From: Sanderia malayensis
Lineage: Eukaryota > Cnidaria > Scyphozoa > Semaeostomeae > Pelagiidae
DNA length: 64,000 nt
Assembly: GCA_013076295.1 (NCBI GenBank)
Contig: RQOL01000699.1
Coordinates: 3,720,001 to 3,784,000 of the forward strand
Direction of reading: 5' to 3'
Shown here: one piece after another, positions 56,217 through 64,000 of the stretch
Layout of the letters: every line of letters begins with the position of its first letter
Numbering within the stretch: position 1 is the stretch's first letter
Position numbers and translations under genes: made by a program
The notes under the pieces: generated by a model
What the model saw: only the letters and a program-made list of their open reading frames with translations
The model's database searches: none
What the model was told of the DNA's origin: nothing

Positions 56217-58952
56217 TTAGTAATCATCTTGAATATTTTTTGTTGGGCTCGATGTTGGTGGTGAGCGAGATCTTGATCTTGGATATGTTCTTCTCTTCTG
56301 TACAGGTGATCTTGATCTTGATCTTGAGTAGGATCTTCTTGGCGATCTTGATCTTGAGAGTGATCTATCACGTTTGTCCATTGGGGAATCCTATTATAAA
56401 CAAAATCAAGAAGGCTTGTACTTGAAAGATATCAATTGCTGAATAAACAAAATCTTAATATGGAGCGTTTTTTAATACATACATCAATGAGATGAATCCT
56501 CTTGCCAAATAATTCAGAACCATCAAGTTTTCTCATTGCTGTTCGTACATCCCTTGAAGATGCAAACTCAACAACACTAAAATAAAATATTAATGACTTG
56601 AATATAATTGATAAATTAGTTGTCAATTAGTTGCTTCAGAGTTATGCAAATAACAAGAATAATAATATATCATATTATATATGATATGATAGCTAGAGTA
56701 GAAGCAAGAAAGTAGACTTAGTTCTCTGTTACTCTGAGTTTCATGCTTGCGCATTCATCAGACAAACTATACCAATGAAAAATATCCCATTTTATTATGG
56801 TATTATATATCATAGTTGTATATATCATTCTCATTGGTGTTTGTATATCTCTGAAAGATTCAAACTCAAGAACACTAAAATAAATATATATCATATATAA
56901 TCATCTAGCTATATCTATTCTAGCTATATCTATTCTACACCTAGCTATAAAATAAATATATATCATCATATATCAAGTGTGTCTGATGATTGCAAAAGCA
57001 TGAGAGAACCAGTCACCTTTCATGCTTCTTATCTATTTATCTATCATCTAGCTATATATCATAGTTGGCACAAAAACTAAGTTAGTTTCAGGCAGGTCAA
57101 TTCTGTTAAATGTATTTCTGCAGAGTTCTCACAAAATAGGTCAACTCACGTAAAAATCAATATAACATCATAACATGAACAAGGAACTACTGATTATGAA
57201 TATAGAATATACTTGAGTTCACCACGCAAAATGTCATGTGGTGCCTATTTGCATCAACCAATGAGAGAAGAGTAATTATCATATTCTTCAACAAATTTAC
57301 CCTTCGCCCTCTTTGTCTTTGTGACATTTTGTGAAAGCCACTTCTCCGACTTGTCTAAAATGATCCTTCAGATCCTAAAGAGTGACAAACGTTTGATTAA
57401 AAAATGATTTTTGTGGTCAATTGGGTGTATAGATGGCTGATAAGATATTAAACTTTGACATTAAATAATAACAGCAATAATAATGATGTTCGTCAAAATG
57501 AAGAATCATTGATAGTAAAAAGATATGTACTATGAATATATAATTTATTAGAGGACAATATATATAATATACTCCACCTTGATAAAAATTTAGCATTATT
57601 TGAAAAATACTTTTAACAAACGACCAGACTTACCATGAGAAAATAAAGGCCAAACAGAGCCAAAATCTATTGATTTCCCAATAAAATTTTTCAATGCCAA
57701 ATAGAAACAAGGGCGGTTTTGTACCACTGCCGAGGTAGCATAAAGAAACAGGCCAAAACTGGACCAAGAGACCAAATATCAAAGGCCAACAATTTAAAAG
57801 AGAATGAGCCAAAACCAAGATAATTTTAGCACCATAGCGAACAATTCCTTGGTATGAGACCAGAATGATTCTTAATGGGATCAAGACGAAACAAAAGTGA
57901 CCAGCAGAAAGTGCCACTCACTACCAAGCCAAAATATAACTTATCTATATGAAGTAGGAAAATCAATAAAATCAATATCTAAGATATGATATTTTTTCAG
58001 AAAAATACAAAAGTATTTCATGCAAATCTGCAAAGGCATAACAAGAAAAAAAAAATTAAGAAATAAGCCTGTGCTCACCTGCCAACCACATCTATTTGAT
58101 AGGTTCTCTACAATGATTCTGTTATCAGTGTTATATGGAGCACCAAATCGACTGCAAGAAGAAAACAATGTTTATTGGAATATTAAGTAGATTTAAACAA
58201 GTTAATGGCTGATTTCAAAATACTATGGAATCAATTAAATAAATTTACAGGAGAACCATGACTGTGGTATAAAAAAGTAGCAAATTGATGTCTTGTAGTC
58301 CTTGTATTACTTTATATCACAATTAATTTTTATATCAACCAACTTTGGATAAACAATGCACTCTTTGGATTCCCTTTTCCATTAATCATGATTTACATTA
58401 TATCCCCATCCGTAAGTATATGTAATTCTTTACCCAATAAATAAAAATAGTGTTGTTAGATGTACCTGCCGTATCTTGGTCTACTGTCTCTACCCCTGTC
58501 AAAATCTCTCCTTCCATAATCCCGGCCACCTCCATATCCACCCCTGCCTCTATCAGATCTGTTAGGTTTGGCATGGTCAACTATGATTTTGTATCCAAGA
58601 AGATCTTTGTTATTAAGCTCGTAAACCGCGTTATCAGCATCTCTGTAGTCATCAAACTCCTGTTCAACAAAAAAGAAAAACAAAACTATTTAGATTGTTC
58701 CATACAATAAATGCATTTCATAGCATTTCTAATAATTTCTGAAGTATTCGCGCAGAAAGTGATATATTTCTGTGATAAAAAAGTACTTACAATAAAAGCA
58801 AACCCCGTCTTCAAATTGATATCCCTGACAGTTTTCGAGAATCCATTGTCCTTCAAAAAATCGTCCAAATCCCGCATCCTTGCATCCCGAGGCAAACGGC
58901 CTATGAAGACTCTATAGCTTCCAGGACTTCCATTTCTTTGATCTCGACTCAT
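56217..58952 (-). CDS. SR splicing factor with two RRMs (SRSF4/5/6-like, 256 aa)
   Basis: Exons 58952-58791, 58659-58466, 58151-58079, 57374-57301, 56576-56483 and 56390-56217 join in phase to 257 codons. RRM1 carries RNP2 (VFIGRLP) and the usual RNP1 position at the exon junction (GFAFIEFDDYRDADNAV). A Gly/Arg/Asp-rich linker (RGRGGYGGGRDYGRR) follows. RRM2 is the shortened type (RIIVENLSNRCGWQDLKDHF ... VVEFASSRDVRTAMRKL), here with RCGWQ where family members usually read R(C/V)SWQDLKD. The C-terminus is an RS domain (SRSRSPRRSYSRSRSRSP). These proteins bind exonic enhancers and recruit the spliceosome in the nucleus. The length matches SRSF5 (272) best. Confidence 0.92.
56725..56766 (-). 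ncRNA. Hammerhead ribozyme motif with GCAA-capped stem II
   Basis: Read on the minus strand from 56766: TTTGT (stem I), CTGATGA at 56761-56755, a perfect 4 bp stem II (ATGC / GCAT) closed by a GCAA tetraloop, GAAA, a short stem III (ACU/AGU around CAG), a GUA site with expected cleavage between 56730 and 56729, then ACAGA pairing with TTTGT (five pairs including one G-U). Every core base is present, and the layout equals the motif at 14235-14274 although the stems differ in sequence. It lies in an SR-gene intron among AT-rich repeats. Confidence 0.8.
56983..57013 (+). ncRNA. Decayed hammerhead-like motif
   Basis: On the plus strand CTGATGA (56983-56989) is followed by a 3-4 bp hairpin (TGC AAAA GCA), but the expected GAAA reads GAGA, and the short stem III and cleavage triplet are not recognisable. 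It is probably an inactive relative of the nearby motif at 56725-56766, in opposite orientation. Confidence 0.35.
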
Positions 58953-60161
58953 ATTCTCAAAAATATCTCTTCTACTACCTGCTAAGATCAACTATTACTT
59001 CGATTTTCTCTACTCTATCAGGTAATTTCGCAGTCCCAAAGAGCCTGAAGTTGCCTGAAAAAACGGCAAGCGTGTTGTGTTGTCGTCACCAGTCACCACT
59101 CCCCTCGTCTCAAGTTGGCAAAAGATACTAGTCGTCAAAGCAATCTTTCCAAAAACGAATTATTCGGATCTCTTGACTGCAACGGCTAGAAAGCTGAATA
59201 ATATGGTCTAAATAATGTTTCGATTATTAGGAATCCTGATTTCATGGTGAGCTGTCCCCAGCGTTCGGTAAGGGTTTCAAGGAGGTTTCCTAAGGGTTTC
59301 TTCAAGGAGGTCGATAGAAGGACTAGGGAAGGAAGGAAGGACTATAACTTTTGAACCAGTTGTCCCAGAGAGCTGGGAATTGTTACAACGTGACGGGCAT
59401 GGTCGAAATAGTATGATTCGACTATTTGCAACTTAGATTTCATTGCGAACTAACCTCAACGCTCGGTAAGGGTTTCAAGGATGTTTTCTAAGGGTTTCAA
59501 GGAGGTCGATATCTGATGGATTTAGAGGGACAATAACTTTTGAACCAATTGAGCTAGAGAGCTGAATTTTGTTTCAGAGTGATCAGCAGGATCTAAATGA
59601 TATGTTTCGGCTATTAGCGATCCAGAATTCATGGTAAGCTGTCCCCAGCGCTCGGTAAGGGTTTCAAGGAGGTTTCCTAAGGGTTTCAAGGAGGTCGATA
59701 TCGCGAGCGTTTTACAAGTTTTGAACGTAGATCGCTATGATTTTGCGGCAGAATCAACAACAACTCCAGTGTTCAATCTGACCACGGATCGTCTTTCAAT
59801 TTTCGTTACTCGTATTTCGTTATTTCAGGTAATGCTCGTGAAGGTCGCGTCGGCCAATAGTAATCTTTGCCCACCAGCTGTGCCCGATTTCCTTTATCTC
59901 CCCCCTTTTTTACACACTCCCCAAGCCAGCTCCCTTGAAATCCTTTATGCATGAAATGTACTGAAATTCCAAGTTTTGCCCCTTTGGAAGAACCCCGCGG
60001 AAGTTGATTCCCTCCACAAGCCCAATATTATTTAAACCCCCAGGTGGGTAATTCGAGGACATGCGGCCTCCGGCCTCACGGTGTGCGATGCGATCTTTTT
60101 TTTCATACTAGAGGCTCAACAAACTCAAAGAAAATAAAAAAAGTTTACACAGCACTGGATT
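58953..60161. other. Intergenic between divergent SR-protein and COPS9 genes
   Basis: Contains a tandem repeat (59150-59720) and no recognised gene. An open frame at 59631-59954 starts inside the repeat and shows no family signature. Confidence 0.5.
59150..59720. repeat. ~195 bp tandem repeat, about three degenerate copies
   Basis: The block CATGGTGAGCTGTCCCCAGC / CTCGGTAAGGGTTTCAAGGA with a following GGAGGTCGATA recurs near 59245, 59445 and 59631, each preceded by AACTTTTGAACCAnTTG and GCTATTnGnnATCC-type sequence. Within each unit AAGGGTTTCAAGGAGG is itself doubled. Confidence 0.75.
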
Positions 60162-60871
60162 ATGAAGCCAACTATTGAACAAGATGAAATGTTTCCTGAA
60201 GGACTTAATCCACCAAGTTGGGATATTGAAGAGGTATTAAATGCCCACACTATTACAGCATGTTAATTTGGAATCTGGCCTAATCTCTGCCCATGCTCCC
60301 TCAACTTTACAACCATGAACCATTTCACTTAAAACATTACTCATACTCAATCAAGTTTAAACATCATCTCTTGATACAGTAGGTCGTAAAGACTAAAACA
60401 ATATTCCTTGTGAAGAAATAACTGTAATGATTATTAGTTTAATCAAATATACAATAAACAAATATACAAAATTTTTAATTGATAAATGAATTTTAAAATA
60501 ATTTCTTTCAAATCAAACATATAAAAAAATTGATAAATAAAAATATTTTAGTTGTTAAATATCAATTGAGGCCACCTCTGGCATTGTATTAAAGCTTCGT
60601 TCTGTGATATTGTTTCTGTTAAACTGAGACTTTTTTTATTAATATTTTAGCAGAATACTGCAAGCTTTGTAGAGATTGCAAGTGAAAGGACAGTTCATAG
60701 TGACTTTTTCAATGGTAAGTCTTAAAGTTAAATTCCAGTTTGCATTTCAACTCCTTCTACTTAACAAATTTTTAAAATCAGCTGTGTACTAGGAGGATGT
60801 TAACTAAGGCTTTATTTTTTGCAAACATTCTAGTCTTTGAAGATTTGTTTGACGACGATGATCTAGCATAA
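60162..60871 (+). CDS. COPS9: COPS9, COP9 signalosome subunit 9 (56 or 57 aa)
   Basis: Exons 60162-60233, 60654-60714 (or from 60651) and 60834-60871 give a very small acidic protein. The start MKPTIEQDEMFPEG and the end HSDFFNVFEDLFDDDDLA agree with the family (human COPS9 has 57 residues and ends in FEDLFDDDD plus two residues). COPS9 joins the COP9 signalosome, which removes NEDD8 from cullin ubiquitin ligases. The second exon has a TAGCAG double acceptor, so a Gln may be present or absent. AATAAA lies at 60967-60972, about 95 nt after the stop. The gene is easily missed because no exon exceeds 75 nt. Confidence 0.93.
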
Positions 60872-61271
60872 TGTTTGCGAAGTCAAAGAAACTGGACCAA
60901 AACAATCATCAAGTTTTATCTGCTATTTTCTTCCTCTAAAATACAACTGTTATCTTTAACAATTCTAATAAAAATACCCTAAAAATACACGAGTAGACAA
61001 TTTTCTTATTGATATAAAAGTCATAATAAATTCACACAATAATTTACACGATGCTATAAAAGTATTTGCTATTTATAAATATAAATTACCAAGTTAGATA
61101 TTTGTTCATTTTATACTGTGCTTCAAACTTTATGGTTTACAATTTACATATATCTTTTTTTTAGACTTTCAGGTTTATTTATAAAAATATAATATCTAAA
61201 ATCACCCATTGCTGCTAATATCCCTAACTATTCAAAACCTCAATATATTCAAGTATTATAAATATTTTCTA
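60872..61271. other. 3' flank between convergent COPS9 and unknown gene
   Basis: Holds the COPS9 polyadenylation signal and AT-rich sequence. No gene is seen. Confidence 0.5.
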
Positions 61272-61949
61272 TTATGTCTGTGATACAGAAATTTCCAAAT
61301 TTTCTGTATTTTGGGGGAATTTTGGGAATTTTCCTCTTTCATCTTTTTTTCCATCGAGTGAACTCGTGATTTCTTCTTTGACGTCAGCATGCTCGAAACC
61401 CGGCCCGCTTTTTCCCACCCTCTGCGAATCTGAGTCACGTTGATCGCACGTGACTGATTGTTTGAAAACCAGTGGTCCCCTATCGTCGCAAATGGAACGA
61501 ACTTTCTCCGTAGTGGCCATTTCACAGACCCTGCGGAGGCTGCTACTACTCATTCCACCAATTTGTTGCTGCATAAGTATTTTTCCAATGCTGGTTATAT
61601 CCGGCAAATTAATCGCTTCAAGGGTATCTTCTAGTGCTTTCTGCTGGTTCATGATAACGCTGTTTTTGTATTCCATCCTCTGTCCGTGCTCTGGGCTTTT
61701 CAAGCGCTTCATATTCAAGCAATTCACTGCTGCACAACTCACTGCTCGTGTATCACGAGTGTCTTGCACTACCGATACTGCCTTAATTTGGCTCATCGCT
61801 GTTAATGGCACTGAAGGTAACAGCGGTTGAATCGAGCCACTGCCAGTACGAGGCCTCTTCCCATCGCCATACCGAGGCTCGCACTCCTTGCAGTCTTTTC
61901 TTGCTTTTTGTTTTCGAGTTGGAGTTGCTTTCTTGGAAACATCAATGAC
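61272..61949 (-). CDS. Last exon of an unrecognised protein (about 226 codons)
   Basis: An open frame follows a good splice acceptor (pyrimidine tract then CAAG) at 61950 and ends at 61272. The first residues after the split codon are IDVSKKATPTRKQKARKD, a basic nuclear-localisation-like stretch with a CKEC pair. A central helical part follows (SVIMNQQKALEDTLEAINLPDITS then IGKILMQQQIGGMSSSSLRR), and the end is hydrophilic. The balance of residues looks like a real protein. I do not recognise the family and found no convincing first exon between 61950 and 64000. An internal Met (61811) would give 179 residues if the frame started here. Confidence 0.55.
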   Translation of the reverse strand, partial: VIDVSKKATPTRKQKARKDCKECEPRYGDGKRPRTGSGSIQPLLPSVPLTAMSQIKAVSVVQDTRDTRAVSCAAVNCLNMKRLKSPEHGQRMEYKNSVIMNQQKALEDTLEAINLPDITSIGKILMQQQIGGMSSSSLRRVCEMATTEKVRSICDDRGPLVFKQSVTCDQRDSDSQRVGKSGPGFEHADVKEEITSSLDGKKDERGKFPKFPQNTENLEISVSQT

Positions 61950-63178
61950 TTGAGAAATAAATAATAGAATTGCTTAATTTCATTGATAGCCATGAATATT
62001 TGTAAGATTTTAAACCACTTTATAAGATCCCTGCTACTAGAATTTGGGCTAAATTACAATAGTTTCTTAGTTCTATTGTTTTCCTTAACAAAAGAAAACA
62101 ATAGAACATTTAAGAAACTTTTACTGGTAGGGCTTGAACTAGGTTTCTTATAAAAAATGTGGCTTGTAATCTATAGGATTGTTTTTAGTTTAAATAATTT
62201 GCAGTTTGAACACTAAATTATGGCGAAGTATTCTTTGGGTTCAATTCAAACTGATATGGCGAAGTATTCTTTGGGTTCAATTCAAACTTTTCTTCAAGGC
62301 TTGTTCAATTTCAAACTCTGGGAATTGACGCCCCATAAAGAGCTCAGTCTATTTTTGTCCATTTTGGCATTTTTCCGCGCATTTGTTTTGTTGAATTATT
62401 TTAATCAGCTTAAGTTTCTTTCCGTACCTTTGAATCAGATTATTGCTTGACAAAGCAAACGAATTGGCACGAAAAAGGCATTGAGCTTAGCACGCATGGT
62501 ATGTTGGTTTGTTTTGCTGCGTGGGCCTTGGAGGAAAGTTTGGATAACAAATAATGGCGGTTGTTCGTGAATCAGTAAACAAAACTGCTTCTTGACGTAA
62601 AGCAAGCAGACTCGAAACAAGATATGACGACCTTTATATCACAAACAAATACGTCATATAGACTATGTGTATTGTGTAATGAAGCAATTCTCATCAAAGC
62701 AGTGCCGACGAATGCTCACGTGAGCTCACGCCCAAATAGATACACACACACCCATCGCCCAAATTTGGATGGCGAGCTTCATTGTATACGCCCCCAGGGG
62801 CGTGAGACTTTCCATGCTATTTATACTGTGTGTGCAAGACTGCTTTCGTCTCCATGAGAGGTGGGTGGTAGAAAGGCAATACATTTTGAAATGTTGTTGT
62901 TCAAATCTTGCATTGCATGTCAAATACTTTTTAGTTTCGTCAATAGCAGTTTTTGCATTCTCACGAATTTGTACGCATTGTACAATTTTTTCTGGTTTCG
63001 ATTCTATGCGTTTTGCGTGAAACCAAACCAAACCGCCCTTCATGATAAAACTGCGGCCTTCAATTTGATCAAAAATTAAATTTATCGAATTTTAACAACG
63101 AAATCTTAGTTTGAAGAGAATACAAACCGATGCTAAACTTTCAACCAGGACAACGCTTCGTTTATTCATAGCGCGAAT
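61950..63178. other. No supported gene
   Basis: Short open frames occur on both strands with no signatures. A direct duplication (ATGGCGAAGTATTCTTTGGG) lies at 62219-62278. An imperfect palindrome (CTATTGTTTTCCTTAAC / AAAGAAAACAATAG) lies at 62073-62106. The 5' exons of the gene ending at 61272 may lie here. Confidence 0.4.
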
Positions 63179-63556
63179 TTACCAAGACAAATCAACTAGA
63201 TCCCTACCTTTTCTTGTTTTAGTCACTGCGCTGACATTTCTTCTCAATTTCGCCTCTTTCTTGCTCGTGCTCTTATTTGCCGCTGTAGCGGTATGGTTGT
63301 TGTTTGACGCGCGGCAAAATCGATTGAAACAGACGTCTGCGATGAATTGGCTCGGTGTTGCAGAGAATTCATTATTGTTGTTGTTGTTGCTATCCAATTT
63401 CGAGCAAGGTTGTGCTGTGCGGTCAATGCAGTATTCGTATAGATCGTTCAATGTTGCAGTCTTGCAATCCTGCTCGTTCTCAGCGCTTGTAAATGTCACT
63501 GCTTTGGCAAACAAATCCAGTCTCCAGCACAAGGCTTCTGGTTGCTCTACTGAGAC
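63179..63556 (-). CDS. Possible last exon of unknown protein
   Basis: A minus-strand frame opens at an acceptor-like TCGTCTCAG (63557-63565) and ends at 63179. It codes about 125 residues with an Asn run and a Lys/Arg-rich end (KKEAKLRRNVSAVTKTRKGR). The opposite strand is also open (63111-63575), there giving Leu-rich hydrophobic sequence that may be only a shadow. No family is recognised. Confidence 0.25.
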   Translation of the reverse strand, partial: VSVEQPEALCWRLDLFAKAVTFTSAENEQDCKTATLNDLYEYCIDRTAQPCSKLDSNNNNNNEFSATPSQFIADVCFNRFCRASNNNHTATAANKSTSKKEAKLRRNVSAVTKTRKGRDLVDLSW

Positions 63557-63734
63557 GAAAAATTCTCAATTGTAGCACCCTATGTGGTATGTGCATTCAC
63601 TTTTACCTTAATTTTTGCCCAGGTCGAACACTAGCCGGGTTATATCTCCGTGTGCTAGATAGAGCAGCGAAATCTGACAAAAATGGTTTATTTTGACGCA
63701 AAGTTAAAGAAACTTATTCGACCTAAAAACTGGA

Positions 63735-63965
63735 ATGTTAGGCCCCGTTTACACGAGGCCGGATCCATTTGAATCCGAAACAAAATTGATACGGATACGC
63801 CTCCCGTTTACACGAGACCAAGCAATCCGCATCAAAATAGATACGGATAGCCAGATCAATTCTGATCCTTCTAGCAAGACGTTTTTAAAGTGATCCGGTC
63901 TCGTGTAAACAGCGAATCCGGCTTACTTTTGATCCGTTTTCAGGTTTACATGCGCTGTCGCGCTG
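63735..63965. repeat. MITE-like element with CCCGTTTACACGAG repeats
   Basis: GGCCCCGTTTACACGAGGCC begins the element and CCCGTTTACACGAGACC recurs about 50 bp later. The inverse GGTCTCGTGTAAAC lies at 63897-63910, and ATCCG / CGGAT boxes are scattered between. The right end (GGTTTACATGCG) is imperfect. Similar 'GTTTACACGAG' elements are widespread in animal genomes. Confidence 0.6.
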
Positions 63966-64000
63966 TGCGCATATTCTTGTTTGGATTCTCAGCCTCACTT

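Noticed and set aside
63111..63575. Leu-rich 154-codon plus-strand frame resembling a membrane protein
   Set aside because: The hydrophobic runs coincide with Asn-repeat codons (AAC/AAT read as GTT/ATT) of the opposite frame; neither strand has supporting motifs and the minus frame has the better splice acceptor.
1..64000. CRISPR array, bacterial operon or prophage
   Set aside because: The tandem repeats here lack CRISPR repeat-spacer structure, the genes have spliceosomal introns, and no prokaryotic or viral genes are present.

Overview
This window is nuclear DNA from an animal, most probably an anthozoan cnidarian. It is AT-rich. Nearly every gene is split by GT-AG introns whose reading phases close exactly when the exons are joined by hand. 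The gene set is metazoan: ZPR1, TOMM40, COPS9, an SR splicing factor, a class VI P4-ATPase and a JHY-like ciliary protein. Intronless rhodopsin-like receptors, a secreted GCY-type cysteine repeat protein, CCCTAA/TTAGGG arrays, hammerhead ribozyme motifs and many small inverted-repeat (MITE-like) elements fit a cnidarian. The species cannot be named from the sequence alone.

Layout, left to right. 1-2744 (-): N-terminal part of a WD40-repeat protein running off the left edge. 3243-4265 (+): an intronless kinase-like protein lacking catalytic motifs. 5405-8779 (+): a secreted two-repeat cysteine-rich protein whose start codon is split by an intron. 10884-27386 (-): a 35-exon phospholipid flippase of the ATP11 class, about 1095 residues, with a 4.8 kb first intron. 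28596-33180 (-): a single-pass membrane protein with eleven EGF-like modules. 33740-48726 (-): ZPR1 in 13 exons, whose two long introns hold three other genes on the same strand: a secreted Asp-rich acidic protein (44672-46472) and two intronless receptors (35754-36938 and 38240-39334). 48918-50746 (+): TOMM40, head to head with ZPR1 across about 190 bp. 51717-54360 (-): JHY-like protein. 54885-55440: satellite carrying telomere-type repeats. 56217-58952 (-): two-RRM SR protein. 60162-60871 (+): COPS9. 61272-61949 (-): exon of an unrecognised protein. The last 2 kb holds one weak open frame and a MITE-like element.

The genes do not form an operon or a shared pathway. The main functional link by position is the divergent ZPR1/TOMM40 pair, two housekeeping genes that probably share a promoter. 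The least ordinary signals are two well-formed hammerhead ribozyme motifs on the minus strand (14235-14274 and 56725-56766) with a decayed third copy, the ZPR1 host gene with three same-strand nested genes, paired receptors that have lost different class A signature residues, the Asp-rich secreted protein, a large foldback element, and a telomere-repeat satellite between two genes.

Exon boundaries were deduced by eye from splice consensus, reading phase and remembered family features. No alignment or transcript data were available.
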